Source of the DNA: Symbiodinium natans
Taxonomy: Eukaryota > Sar > Dinophyceae > Suessiales > Symbiodiniaceae
Assembly: GCA_905221605.1 (NCBI GenBank)
Contig: CAJNDS010000757.1
Span: forward strand, 784,887 to 848,886
DNA: 64,000 nucleotides
Direction: 5' to 3'
In this document: one piece after another, positions 11,803-23,800 of the stretch
Layout: each line of letters begins with the position of its first letter
Numbering within the stretch: the first letter of the stretch is position 1
Position numbers and translations under genes: made by a program
The notes under the pieces: generated by a model
Told to the model about the DNA's origin: nothing
Databases searched by the model: none
The model's input: only the letters and a program-made list of their open reading frames with translations

Positions 11803-12960
11803 TGAAATGGACTATATCCTGTCGCCGAGTGCACAAAGGAGTTGTGGCCATGTGCAGCCAAGGTAAAAAGAGCTCCAATGTCCAAGTTGAGCTCTTCCAG
11901 CTCCAGCTTCTCCACCGTCCGCTTCATCACTTGAATTGCTCGCTCTTCGACGCCCATCAAGTAGTGAGCTTCAGCGGGCGCTGTCATCAGCCCTAGGCCG
12001 CTGCGGGAGGCGAAGTCGATCATCTCCCTGCTGGTGAAGTAAGCTGCCGCATCCGTGTACAGCCACCTTGGGCTCGGGTTCGCCGCCATCCATGTCTTGA
12101 CCACGGCTCGCTTGATGTCAGCTGTGCTTGGTTCCCAGGCCTCTTCGGCTGGGTACTCATGCAGAAAGTGCGTCATCACAAAACGACTTGCCCGATCGAT
12201 CATGAGCAGGAACTTCGCCTTGGTCCTTGTCCCATTGCGTTTGTACTCATACTCAAAGACATCCATCCCCAGGGTTTCCCAACGGGCCGGAGGAGGTTCA
12301 GCGGAAGCTGCCGGGGGTCCATGTTGTGCCCCTTGTGTTTTAGGATAATGACATCCCTCAACTATTAGAACATGTAGAGGTCGACCACATGCTGTCGCAG
12401 CCTTCCTGATGTTCTGCTCGGCCAAACTATCCTTCCAGTAGCTCATGTCCATAGGAGTCTCCCAGGCGATCTCGTTGCCTTCATGGATGCTCCTAGAGGC
12501 TGCTTCAGAAAGAATTCTGGCTGACTCCAAAGCGCGTCGCTGTCCTCTCTGTCGGTTTCGACGGGCTCCAGGCGATTCTCCAGCTTCCCAAGAGGACGAT
12601 TCCCCTCGGACTGCTGGCGCTATCCACAAGAAAGCCGGCTTGGCTTCCGCAACTTTCGCCACAAGCGTGGTCGCCACATCCTTCTTGTCCACCTTCCACC
12701 CAGTCTCCTGGTAGTAGCCGTCGAAGGTGATGCCGAAGTTGCCCGCGCCAGCTCCAAAATGGCCATTGGCTCGGGCTCCATTGATCTCCAGCAAGTTTGC
12801 CGGTTCTATTGAGTTCAGCAGAATGGTCGTGGTGCAAAGCAAGGACGCAAAGTAAGTAGCCCCTGCAGCGTGCAACTGGCGCCGAACAGCACCTGTGAAA
12901 CCGCGGCTTCGCTCCTGAAGGCCCTGTGTCGGTGAGGTTGCCGCAGGCTCTGTTCCAAAG
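11727..12960 (-). CDS. E1 integrase
   Basis: DDE integrase core in the same frame as the E1 Gag. The first Asp is in WETLGMDVFEYEY (about 12.27 kb), the second in LYTDAAAYF (about 12.05 kb), and the Glu in MGVEERAIQ (about 11.94 kb). The C-terminal motif TGYSPFQWARG follows just before the frame is lost. It would process and insert the element cDNA. The frame stays open from 15980 to 11727, but between about 13.71 and 12.95 kb its translation is Gly/Arg-rich and unlike protein, so that part is probably not used in this frame. Confidence 0.85.
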
Positions 12961-13012
12961 TGGCGCTCCACACCCCTCTGGCCAGAGTCATCCTCACCTT
13001 CGTTCGCATCCA

Positions 13013-13714
13013 TCAGGGGGCCTTCTTCCAGCTCACCGTGCTCATGTTCTCGGCGTCGTCCAGGTCTGAGTCCTTGGCCGCATCTTCGCCAAGGGCTTCC
13101 TTCAGACGCATCTTGAGGGCCGCCACTTTGTTCTCCTGGTCCTGAATAGTCATCCATGCCTCCTCCAGCTCGGCTCGAGGCACACTTTCCTGCAGCGTTG
13201 ACTTCCCATTCTGAGCAGCCATCTTTGCCACAGCGGCGTCCGAGGAGCGGCTTCCACTGCGTCGTGCATCGCATGTCGGTGGTGTCAGCGCTCTGGCCTT
13301 TGCCGTTGCGCCCTTGCACTGGAACAAAGTCGGAGGAGACATCGAGATTCCCCTCGGTCCTGTGTAGCCGGCCTTCTTCTCCATGAACGTCTCCAGGGTC
13401 ACCTTCTCGTTCTGCACCATGCGCCGGCCCTGGACCTCGCGGATCTTTCCCAAGCACATCCTCTCGTTGACCTCGCCAGTGGGGAACTCGAGGGCCAACT
13501 CGTCCATGGCCTCCTGCACCACCGCCACTGTCGGACCCGCCGTTCGAGTCTTGCCATGGCTGCCCTTCGTCTCGTAGCGCAGTCGAAGACCGCACACTCC
13601 ACACGCCATCCATGTCGCGTACTGGTTCTCGCGCTTGTTGCCGGGAGTGTGCTTGGTCCAGCATGGATAGCCACTCTGGCGCGGGTCGTCGAACGGAGCT
13701 GCCTCGCGAGCCAT
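13013..13714 (-). CDS. E1 internal ORF between protease and integrase (zinc-binding, coiled coil)
   Basis: A 233-codon ORF in the +1 frame relative to Gag-protease. Its ATG directly follows an in-frame TGA (TGAATG), and it ends in its own stop at 13013. The N-terminal half has WMACGVCGLRLRY preceded by a Cys and basic residues, a CxxC zinc-binding pattern that in related dinoflagellate copia polyproteins lies between protease and integrase. The C-terminal part (VPRAELEEAW, then QDQENKVAALKMRLKEAL) predicts a coiled coil. It reads far more like protein than the overlapping Gag frame. Either the polyprotein is shifted out and back by two indels or frameshifts, or this is a separately translated ORF. 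Confidence 0.65.
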   Translation of the reverse strand: MAREAAPFDDPRQSGYPCWTKHTPGNKRENQYATWMACGVCGLRLRYETKGSHGKTRTAGPTVAVVQEAMDELALEFPTGEVNERMCLGKIREVQGRRMVQNEKVTLETFMEKKAGYTGPRGISMSPPTLFQCKGATAKARALTPPTCDARRSGSRSSDAAVAKMAAQNGKSTLQESVPRAELEEAWMTIQDQENKVAALKMRLKEALGEDAAKDSDLDDAENMSTVSWKKAP

Positions 13715-15980
13715 TCAAGCACTGGAGGCGAAACAAGGACAAGCGGGCACTCAAGTCTCGAAGTCGTTGCGAAAGCTGAGGGCGATCAACAACATGAATC
13801 GGCTCAACTGCGTGCTTGCCGAAAGGGAATGCGGCCAGGACTTGCTCTGCTGACTCTGTCCCCCAAGCACTTGACATGTCTGAACCTTCCTCGAGGCTAT
13901 CTTCAATCTTTTTGCTGCATCCGGGCTGCTTGCTCTGCGCATCACGAAGTGCTTCAAGAGCACCTGGAGTGAACAAAATGTCCATCAAACAAGTCGCAGC
14001 ATGAGGAAGCCGCACACCATGTTCCTGCTCGACCTTCAGCCGAAAGGAAGTCAGGTCCAAAAGACGCCCAGCAACAGGAATCATCAGATGCCCGGACTGA
14101 GTCTGGAGAAGTTCTGTGGCCCATAGGGTGCTTCTTCTATCCTGAAACCACAAACAAAGCCGATCGTACGAAATTGTCGCCCTAGCCTCTCTCAAAAACT
14201 TGCTGCCGAGCAGTGCCGGAGTGTTCTCAGCATTGTGAGTTTGTGGCCTGTGGTCGCCGTCCAAGGTGTAGAAGTGAACTTCCCCCAGGCCCGTTCCGAA
14301 CAAGGTCACTTTCGAACAGGCCCGCAAACTCAAACCATCGCCAAACTTGAAGACGGGGCGGTCGTCGAGCGACACCATGTGCTGAACGCCAGTTCTCTGA
14401 ATCATTGTCTGCAGGGTCTTCACTCCAACTGCGTTCTCTGTCGCACCAGTGTCCAGGATGAAGCCTGGCGTTCCATCGACGGCCGCCATCATTGCGGTCT
14501 CCAAGCTCAGCACCAGGGCTTGCTCGAACTTGTCCGGAATCGTCAGCAAGGGGTCGGCCTGGTGGAACTGCAGGTTCTGCTCCTCCAAGTCGGCGTCGGT
14601 CGGCTCTACGATGCGGTCGAGAATCGGCTCCATGGGCTCGGTCTCGGGGAGGTTCTCAGCCGGAGCGTCAATGAAGTACATATGGTAGACCTGGTCCATC
14701 CACATGTTAGCACCTTTCTTGCCAAGCTTGCCCGCTCCTTTCGCATGCCTATTTGGGCAATCTCGGAAGAAATGGCCAAAGCGGCCGCAAATCAGGCAGC
14801 CACCCTTTCCAGACGGCTTGCCTGATGACTTGCCCTTGCCCTTGCCAAGGCCCTTGGCTGAGGACTTCCCCTTTGCCGCATGTCCCGAGAGGCCGCCTTT
14901 CTTGCCGCCCAGGGGGTAGTAGCCCCGAGCCGCCCGAACTTTCTGGATGGCTTGACGTGCTTCCTGCAGCGTCTTGGCTGCTTCTGCCGCCAACACAGCA
15001 GCCTCTTGCTCCTGCACCACCAGCACCTCCTCTTCTTCGCCAGGGGCCCCTTCAACTGGAGGCTCAGTTCCAGCGACGTCAGCACCATCTTCGCCCTGCC
15101 ATCCTGCGTCACTTGGCCACTCGGACCACTCAGCCCAGTACGAAGTCTCATCGTCCCAGGCCCAGTCCTCCCACAGCCAATCATCGCCGCCTCCTTGCCA
15201 GAGAACATCTTCTTCCCAATCTTCAGACGCATACCAAACCCCTTTTCGTCGGGCATGCTTGGCGGAGGGGTCCTCTTCGTCATACAACGCTCGGAGCGCT
15301 TGGCGGATCCGGTCGAAGGAAACAACATTGGCTGTGAGCGTGAGCACTTGCATTCTCTGGTCATTCGTCAGGCCGGCCGCCTTCAGCAGGCGGAACCCAC
15401 GAAGCTCGTCTTCAAAGAAGCCAAGGTGCCGATGCACCTCATCATCACCACCTGGCTCCTTGACGGGCTCAGCGGAACCAGCTCCATCAGCAGCGGGCTC
15501 CTCTTCCTTCTTCTCAGTGGCCTTTGCTGAACTCGGTGAGGCCGGTGTCGAGGGTGTCGTGGACGAAGCAATCCTTTCCACTCGAGCCCTCGATCTCAAA
15601 AGGCTTGCTTGCAGCTCTCGGAAGAGGTCATCCTCCCGCACAATCAGCTCTGGGATGGACTCGCCCTCCTTCCGCCGCAGCTGATGCCACCGCTCCAGCT
15701 TGCTGAAGGAATCCGGTATTGGCAAAGTCTGCAACGGGGAGCTTCGAAGCACCTGCAAAAGTTTCGAGAGTCCATTGGAGACATCAAACTCGTCGGGCGA
15801 CAAATGCCGCACCACGCTCTTTGCGGGGCCGGTAAGGCGACTCCACACTCTCGCTGCTGCACCTCGCCGCTCAGTGTCTTTCAAGGTCTTCTCATACCAC
15901 TTGCAGGCCACTTCAAATGTCTGAAAGGTCCCTGGATCTCCATTCCACGTCGGCACGGCATCAAAATCTCTGCCAGCCAT
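13715..15980 (-). CDS. E1 Gag and aspartic protease
   Basis: Starts at ATG 15980 (MAGRDFDAVPTWNGDPGTF), 58 bases inside the primer-binding site. The N-terminal half is a Gag-like helical region, then an acidic Glu/Trp-rich stretch, then a lysine/glycine tract. A CCHC knuckle CLICGRFGHFFRDC lies at about residue 394, and the retropepsin motif FILDTGATENAVG at about residue 509. It would form the particle and cleave the polyprotein. The coding sense of this frame is lost near 13.71 kb, where the +1 ORF takes over. Confidence 0.88.
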
Positions 15981-16024
15981 CTAAGCACGGATCACCTTTT
16001 TCTCAAGCGGTCACCCTGAACCAG

Positions 16025-16038
16025 GGCTCCCGCTACCA
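16025..16038 (-). other. E1 primer-binding site
   Basis: TGGTAGCGGGAGCC on the minus strand directly abuts the 5' LTR. It is complementary to a tRNA 3' end reading ...CGCTACCA, i.e. U72-A73-CCA, the pattern of a eukaryotic initiator-Met tRNA. E2 and E3 carry TGGTAGCGGAGC at the same place. Confidence 0.8.
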
Positions 16039-16192
16039 TGAAAGTAGCAGTGTGCCACAACATCAGCAGGCCCACAGGCCTCGCTCCCTATCTTTTCCTG
16101 CGTGGCTCGAGAAATCCCACCCTGCAGACAGAGTTCAGTCCTGCACAAGCTCAGAACCTCATGTGAAACGTGTGTCATGCTTCCAACTCATA
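16039..16192 (-). repeat. E1 5' LTR
   Basis: 154 bp, identical to 8591-8744. It is followed inward by the primer-binding site with no spacer and outward by the CACAT duplication. Confidence 0.93.
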
Positions 16193-16197
16193 CACAT
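16193..16197. repeat. Target-site duplication of E1, right copy
   Basis: CACAT, matching 8586-8590. Confidence 0.9.
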
Positions 16198-19100
16198 GAC
16201 ACCGCTTGACAGGGACAGGAGTTTGAGCGGAAGAAACTTGCTTAAACGCACGCCACATCAGCCGAGCATCAATTCGGCCAACCACTGCTGAACCTTTTCG
16301 ACATTTCAATGATGACGTCGAATGCCCACATCTTCGCTACATTTGCTCACTGACAGCACTCGGTCACGTACCTCTTCGCAGGTCTTCTCTAGCCCTTGCA
16401 ACTTGGCATTGTCAGTGATGCTGCGCGTGGGCTTCTGGGATGCGGATGCGGCCTGCCCAAAAAACTGCAGCTGACATTGTACGCAAACCTTCCCCTAAGC
16501 CAGCACAGCGCAGTAGGCGAGAAAGCGAGTGATTGCCTTGAACCGAGTGATCGATTCTTCTAAGCTGTGAATAAGCTCTGGTCTGCGGACATCATCGCGA
16601 TGACCTGCATAGGCTCGAAATTCTTCACAAACATGCACGAAAACTCAAATTTGTGGCCAAGTCATGGCGCTACGTTCACACTAAGGACAGCACGGGCTTC
16701 CGCTGGCCCACCCAGCACCTGCAGGGTACGACCCCATCTGCTCCGGCCATTTCAACAGCACAAGCCTCGGCGCAATCCTTGCTTGCTGGGGAGCTTGCTT
16801 TCAGTTCCTCAAGTTTCTTTACAAATGCTTCTTTTGGGTCGTCCGGGTGATCGTACAGCCAGTCCTGCAGGCTAGATGGGCAAAATGCCGCCAGTTTGCA
16901 TCACCTTCTGGCACCTTCTGTCACCTGTCGGCCTACCTACGGATCTACCTACCTGCCTGACTACCTACCAAGCCTGCTGGCCTTGTCATCTTGGGATTCC
17001 TGCTTAGTACCCTCACAAGGTCTCGCCTTGCAAACCCATTGTGGCCACTTTACATCCCAAAATAAAGACTTGCATGGGGAAGAAACCACGGCGCTGATCC
17101 GGCGAAGCTGTGCAGAAATGGGTTGCAGCCGGCATGAATTCGTACCGACACGGCCCAATGTGCTTCCTGGACATGCTCCAGGAGCAAACTCAATTAAGGC
17201 CGCAACTAACTATCTTCAAAGATCTTCAAAGTACCAGATACAAGTCTTTTGCTTCATCCCAACCCTACAGCAGCGGACTGATGCGGGAGGATACTCGGCG
17301 GGACTCCCTGTGGGGTTCTCTTCGGGTACACCAGGGAGTCTCGGCAGGACTCTTGGCAGGCGTCTCTTGGAGGCACCACAAGGACCAGGCCTGGAGACCG
17401 AGACACCGAGAAGGGCGGGGAGGCAACTGAACGTAACATGAAGAATCGTACCCACCAGCCCCACGGCCAAGAAGAGCAAAAACATGCGCTAGCTCAGCCA
17501 CAGGGCCCTTTTGTGTGTGTGTGTGTGCATAAACAGAACAAAAAGAGAATCCTATTGCCTGCACGCAAGCGGCGTTGAATCCAAGAACAGCGCTCCTCTG
17601 CACTTTCCAGTTGTTTTGACAGCATCAAGCTATCCTCTTCCTGCAGCACAGCGGTCCGTCAGAACTGGACTTGTTAGTATGACCAAATTTCACTATACGT
17701 CAAGGAACGACAAGCCCTTAGTTTTGGGTAATAGTACCACCAGCTTCCCCAGTACACACATAGTGCTTCCCAAAGGTGGCGCTGGCATCCCGACATAGTG
17801 GAGAGGTTCCTTATAGCCTGTCAAAGGTTTTGAATTCAAAGTTTATAATATAACTATGAACCGAAGAGTCATGTAGAACAGAACTACTTTCTACTCTACT
17901 TTCATTTGATGACGTGGCGAGTTCTCGCAATGGTCCACACACTTGCCAACATGCCCGCACTACAAGCATGACAATGCAGCATGCATGTTGTCACTGCCCT
18001 TCCCTCACTTGCCCGCCCTTCCTCCACCTTCCACCCCTCGACCTGCCGCCCTCCACCCTGCCACCCCCTCCCCCGACATCAAACATGCATGAAACAACAT
18101 GGTGCCTGACACGTGTGTTACACCGGACTTAGGGAGGGACTTGACAGCAGAATCTGCAGAGCGTGCAGTGGCAACTAATGCGCCTGGAACTGACGTTCAC
18201 ACTTTCGCAAGCAACCGGCTTCTGGACATAAGCTGCATGCTTGAGACTCATGAAACTTGCACGTCACTACACCATGAATGAAGTATGCCTGAGGCCAGGA
18301 AGTGTAGAACAACAGGTTCGTCGAAGTTAAGAGGACCGCTGCCTTGATGTAACCCTTCAACTTTCCGCCGTCTGCAATGCCTGGCACACATAAACACGCC
18401 GAGAGGGCACAAATTTACTCAATGAGTGAAGAGCAGATAAAGCAGAAGCTGGAATTTATGCTTTTGTAGGTTTGCCCACCCGCGCGGGGTCTGTGAGGCT
18501 CGACCAGGCCTTCAGCCAGTCTCCCATGCAGTCCGGGCACAAGCTATGCACTTCTCGCCCCAACGAACAACGAGCATTTGCGCAAACCCTGCACAAGCAC
18601 AACCACAACACCATGGATGTCTCCCCTGCAAATTGCTGATGCGTTTCCGTGAGCACTAGTTCGTGCAGAAACCTGTCTTCTTAGCCACGGCATCCATGGC
18701 TCGAAGAAGATTCGCGGGTCCAAGAAGCACCGACTAATGCGACCTGCATGTACTTCAATGATCAACCTTCTTACTACAATCGGCCACCGAGCCACGGGCA
18801 GCGCGATCCTAGCTGTGAAATCTCGCAGCGTTGGTCAGTCCCCAAACATGGCACGACCCACTGCTGCGCATCGTCAAGATGTACGCTTCCAAGTCGTTCT
18901 TCCTGCATGTTGCGCATGCAGCGCAAACTAGATATAGCGAGTCTGTCCGATGAGCGTCCCCACTGTCCTGGCGTTTGTCTCGATCACCTCCTCCACACAC
19001 GCATTTCTTGTGTGCAATACATGCAATACCTAGCTCATTCTTCTGCTTGCCGAGTACTGGGCGACTTTAGGCGCAGGTGCACAACTTGTTGTAAACATGT

Positions 19101-20843
19101 CGAGGCTTATCGATGTTACAAGCTGTCCTGCATGTCTTGGATCATCCTCTCTTCCTTCTCTTTGCTTACCTTGAGCCTTAGTTCACACTCACAAGACAAA
19201 CAACAACTCCAACATCATGAAGTAGCACCTGCAGAGGAAACACTGTACCAAGTCTGCTTGCAGCCTGTCGTGTTCAACACCTCGACATCTGATACGGTGT
19301 ATTTTCTTAACCTTCTCTAGCCAAGCAAGGACAAGATTGTCCGTGAGCATATGATAGCCCATTGACCCCTGAGGCTGTGGCAGTGTCTCACTCAGTCCTG
19401 GACCTTAGTCATCAGTGCTAAATAGTACTAGATAATTGCTACTCATTGCTACTCACAAGCGCCAAGCTCGACCTGGACAAAATTGCACTTCATTTGCATT
19501 GGCATGGTCACTCGACCCTTCTCGACTCTAGATGCTCCACCTCTGTCAAGCTCATCGGCTGGAGGTGTCTGATATTGATATTACTCTTGGGCTGCTTGTT
19601 CACTTGTTGGTGGTGATTGAATGTGGGACCTGCGATTCAACGTCGTTCAGGTTCGATGGGAGATCTCGACTCGTACATCACGTACCGTGTTTCAGCACTT
19701 CTCCAGGATCTTCCAAGGCTGCAGCAACCTTTCTTTTTGATGGACAGGTCTGTTCTCTTGATTTTCCTTTTCCTCGAGGCCTGTCGGAGACAATCGTTAT
19801 GGCAGCACTGCGAATCCGAAGTCATGCAGATCTGCGCGCAATGCTTAAACACAGCCCGCCTCTTGATCAGCGGCATCAGGCATGGGGGCGTCCTGCATCT
19901 GGCCAGCATGTGCAGAATGCTGGATCAACTTCTCGCAGCTGGATGGCACTGGCATGGCCGATGAACTTGAGCAGTCTTCAGCATGTCCTTGAAACTGCAT
20001 ACAACAGCTCTGCAGTCATTCTGCCGCCACAGGTTTGGTTTGCACATCTGCTGTGGCGGGCTCCTGCTGGAGCCAATTGCGTTTCTTTCTGTTCTCAAGA
20101 AGCCCGTGAGGCTGTCGCCTCTGATTCACCTTTCCGCTGTGTTCAAGTGCACTTTCGGGAGGCGTCCCCATCACTGGTTGCGCGGCTGTTGTACCAGCCG
20201 CCCTGTACTGTGTCCGGTTTAGGCTTTCTGACGGATCGCGTCATCACAGGAGCACCTCACCCTCTTTCTGGACACCAAGTCCGTATGTCCAAGCGGGCAT
20301 CACAGTGGTCTCATGCTCTCATGACTTTAATCTTGGGGTTGTCAGTTTTTCATTATGCTTATAGCCTTGCCGTGCTCGTTCCTCTACTCGACATTCCTGT
20401 CGCGACTCATCTTTGCGCGCCTGTGCTGTGCAGGGTTTTTAGGCAGGTGCTGATACGACATCCAAATAGTAAAGTGCGATGTCAGTCAGCAATGAAGAAG
20501 CGAGCTTTCAATCACCCACGACTATTGAACGCCTGTTGACCATCCCACGTCCGTCCTCCTCCTCCTCTACAAGATGCGCACTCTGGACCTCATGCTACCA
20601 ATGCCATTGCCACATGATGCCACATGCCATGTTCACCGAGAGCTGACAATTTCAGATTTCAGTGTGAGTAGCATACAACCGGCTGCTGTATGCCTACCCT
20701 CAACTGACTGGCTCCCAGGATGTGCCACTACCTCTCGAGAAGCCAAGCGGCGCAAAACGTACCATGGAGGGTCAACACAGTTTTCACCTTTGCTTCTCAA
20801 CTCATCAGGATGCAGATCACGTTCGGCAAGTCCCGGACTGGCC
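16198..20843. other. Unassigned DNA with possible exons
   Basis: No gene was recognised. Exon-like stretches include about 16577-16740 (plus), with HRLEILHKHARKLKFV then SWRYVHTKDSTGFRWP, and about 18463-18600 (minus), a cysteine-rich piece with CRVCANARCSLGREVHSLC. The longest non-transposon open frame of the window (19532-20539, plus, 335 codons) is here. It has no motif I recognise and may be chance. A (GT)n tract lies at about 17512-17527. Confidence 0.35.
19532..20539 (+). CDS. Hypothetical 335-codon ORF, probably chance
   Basis: Open from ATG 19532 to a stop at 20539. The composition is Ser/Leu/His-rich with a hydrophobic segment near residues 268-295 (LILGLSVFHYAYSLAVLVPL). No domain, repeat or homologue is recognisable, and the frame shows no acceptor or donor logic with its surroundings. 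It is listed because it is the longest open frame outside the transposons. Confidence 0.15.
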   Translation: MLHLCQAHRLEVSDIDITLGLLVHLLVVIECGTCDSTSFRFDGRSRLVHHVPCFSTSPGSSKAAATFLFDGQVCSLDFPFPRGLSETIVMAALRIRSHADLRAMLKHSPPLDQRHQAWGRPASGQHVQNAGSTSRSWMALAWPMNLSSLQHVLETAYNSSAVILPPQVWFAHLLWRAPAGANCVSFCSQEAREAVASDSPFRCVQVHFREASPSLVARLLYQPPCTVSGLGFLTDRVITGAPHPLSGHQVRMSKRASQWSHALMTLILGLSVFHYAYSLAVLVPLLDIPVATHLCAPVLCRVFRQVLIRHPNSKVRCQSAMKKRAFNHPRLLNAC

Positions 20844-23800
20844 TACTTGGCTAGTCTGGCCCTTGTGAGTCGCACCTTCACTTTCTTTGGGACGTCTTGC
20901 AGGGGCACCTCAATCGTATAGATACCCAGGTCCTGCTCTGTTCACGAACCCACCGAGGTGAACTCAAGCTTCTTCAGTGTCCTTTGGGGTGCCAGAAGGC
21001 AGCTTTTCGGCGGCATAAGAAACGGTAAGATCGAATGGGCCCTTCCGCTTGAAGGTAATGACCTTCACGTGGACACGCTTGAAAAAGCAGAAGCGTCATA
21101 TGACACTGGAAAGTTCCATTGTGAAGAGCAGTCACACCTTGAGCAGATTGAGGACGGAGTCAGTCGAGAAAACCACTGAGGTCACATCCTTCCGACAATT
21201 GCCATTCGCAGTGATCTGGGTTCGGCGGAGAGGCTTTGTGGAAATAGTAGCTCCCCCCCCCCCTTGCGTCTTAACTTCTTCACAATCGAGGAGGACAAGG
21301 ATAACCTTTGAAAAAGACCTCTGTTCAGAAGCAAGATGGAGCGACCACAACCATTCCTTGATTACTTCCTTGGGGGCCAGAGAAGACACAGCCTTGGTGT
21401 TGCCGTTGCTTCCATCGCTGTTGGCGGGCATCTGCCACCCAATGCCTTAACGCTGCGCAAGTTCAGAGTTGCGATGAGTTGCGGAAGTTCAGGATGATCG
21501 GATGTGTCGTGTCTTGAAGCTCATAAACGCTCCTTGTGGCCTAGGTCGCATAGATTCGCATACCACTTGAGGGTTGGTCACACCAGCATGGCGAGGCTCT
21601 GAGGCTCCCACTGATGGGGAATTTGCAGCTATCCTCTGGTCGTTGTCATTTTGCAAAGTGCGTAAGCCACAGCTGACTCAGCAGAGTTCGCTTCAATCTA
21701 GCTGGTACCCTTCATGACAACTCCACCAATCATCGCGAATCAGGCGATCCTCCACCTTGAAGTCCTGTACTTTGTACAGCGGTGACAGGATAGCAGCTTG
21801 GAGGGCACATCCTGGCGGCACTCCAGTATACCAGCATACTGCAGTCTTGTAGAGACTGGCAGAGACACGACACTATCGAGCACAATCCAAAGTTGCAGCA
21901 AGCGCTTATCAAATGGCCTCGAGCGACGCATTCGTCTGCATTCATGGTAGTTGACAACTCTTTGCCACCAAAAGCTTTGGAGCACATCTCCTGCCAAGTT
22001 TCGTCAGTTGCATGCATTCTGCGGGAAAGTGAGGAGGGGGGAAGGCAGAGGCTCGACTCAGCACCGAATCCCACCTTCACCCAGGGTACACGTGCAGCTC
22101 CACCGCAAATCTCAACCTGAGTCAGTCCGCCGAACGCAATGTGATCAAGGCATGCGCTGTCTGCACCCGTACCATGTGAATACTGGGCCATATGCTGAAT
22201 CGATTGCACCCACTGACAGGTTCAGCGAAGCCTGACCATTGTGATCGGAGAATGCATATGCAGTTGCAGACGGGTCTCTGAGCTGCCGCTCGGCTGGTAA
22301 GGGCCTTGGCCGCCTCCAATACGTCACTTACCTGGCCGTCAAAGTTCTCAGGCCAAAGCGCTTCCAATGCCTGATACTGCCGACTAGGCGCCTTCTTCAT
22401 CATCGGCTTGCACATCTCCAAGAACGTCTCCCGGTCAACATTTCCTCATTGCAAGTTACTCTCCAAGGAGCACGTGCATGTAACCCAGACCGCATAAAGG
22501 GTAAGAAACTGCTAAGACACCCAAAAACCCCAGAGACAAAGGCTGACAAAGGTCCAGAGGCCGCTTTGGCTGCGAAAGGGTTTCTTCCAGAGGCTCCGGA
22601 AAAACAAAACACCCTTTGAGGAGGCGACTAAGCGCTAGAAAAAGAAGAATCAAAGAGAAGAGCGCTGCTCGACCCCGGGGGTCCCAGCCCCCCGATGTCG
22701 ATCTCATACCTCCGAGAGAACGAGCGTTGGGAACAGAAGGCCTCGCTGCCCCTTTCTGGCCGCCAACTTCCACTTTTGCCGCACAAGCTACCTCAGTCGC
22801 TACTCAGTTTGTGTCCTCTCGCCCCACACGATATTTTCGGCCTCCAGCTGACCAACCTGACCGAGCCGAACAAACTTGGCTCATGCCACCGAAGGTGGTT
22901 CGACTTGACGTCCCGAGGCCAACCACCAATGGTTCAGCCACGGCGCGAGCAGAGACCGGGACACGTAGTCCGGTCACCGAAAGCAAGGCAAAGAGGACGG
23001 TGTCCAAGACGATGGCAGGCCAACAGCGGTTGAGGCAGGAGCAGGCGGTGAGGGCAAGGCAAGATCTTGGGCTCCTGCCTCCCAAACCAGTGCTCTGTTC
23101 CCATGCAGCGGAACTTTTGGGCTCAGCTCCCTAGCTTCAAAATTAGACAAACAGGGTTCCAATGGAACTTACAAGCAACCCTACAAGGAGACCCCAAAAC
23201 TCCAACAACAGAAACCTTAGACAAGTAAATAAACCCCCAGCCCCTATATCCTTAAACCTCTAAGCCGCCAAACCAATGAACTTCTAAATCCCTAAACCCC
23301 TAACCCCTGAAGCTCCAAACCCCTAAACTTTGAGCTCTTTAAATTTGTTAATCCCGGAACCCCTAAACTCTGAACCCTAAGCCTCAAAACCCCTAAGCCT
23401 TTTCAGTCCCTAAACCCTAAACCTTGAACCCCCGAAAGCCCTAAATCCCCCAACCCTTTATCAAGCTCTGAACCCTTCTGCGTCCAAACCGCTAAACCCG
23501 TAAATCCCTGAACCCCTTAAACCCCCAACCCCTAAACCCCCGCCCGTAAACTCGTGACTAATTGGGTCGATGCTGTAGCTTCTTCGTTCAAGCATTTTGT
23601 TCCAAGCGTGTCATGACTGCATGCATGAAGCGCTTTAGGCTTAAGTTTCAAGCCTTAGATTTTGGGCTTTTGGTTTGGGGTAGTGGGGCGAACAGACGGA
23701 TAAGTTTTGTGGGGCTTCCATGGATATGGGGTTTGCAAAGTTTACGCAGCTTGTAGGGCTTATGTTGGAGCTTACAAGGTTTCTTGGATTAGGGTCCCGG

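Larger units (their letters stand above)
8591..16192 (-). mobile_element. E1: complete Ty1/copia LTR retrotransposon
   Basis: A 7.6-kb element bounded by two identical 154-bp LTRs and a 5-bp CACAT duplication. Read on the minus strand the order is 5' LTR, tRNA primer-binding site, Gag with a CCHC knuckle, aspartic protease, integrase, reverse transcriptase and RNase H, then 3' LTR. Integrase before RT is the copia order. The identical LTRs indicate a recent insertion, yet the coding region moves between three frames. Either this copy was mobilised in trans, or the frame changes are sequence errors or frameshifting signals. Unlike E2 and E4 it has no extra domain after RNase H, and its LTR lacks the TTGGCTCAAG motif. 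Confidence 0.93.

Noticed and set aside
13020-13710. Gag-frame translation of E1 through this stretch
   Set aside because: Open but Gly/Arg-rich with no motif. The +1 frame carries the CxxC and coiled-coil segments.
21251-21262. Poly-C run
   Set aside because: Simple homopolymer in a probable intron; no associated structure.
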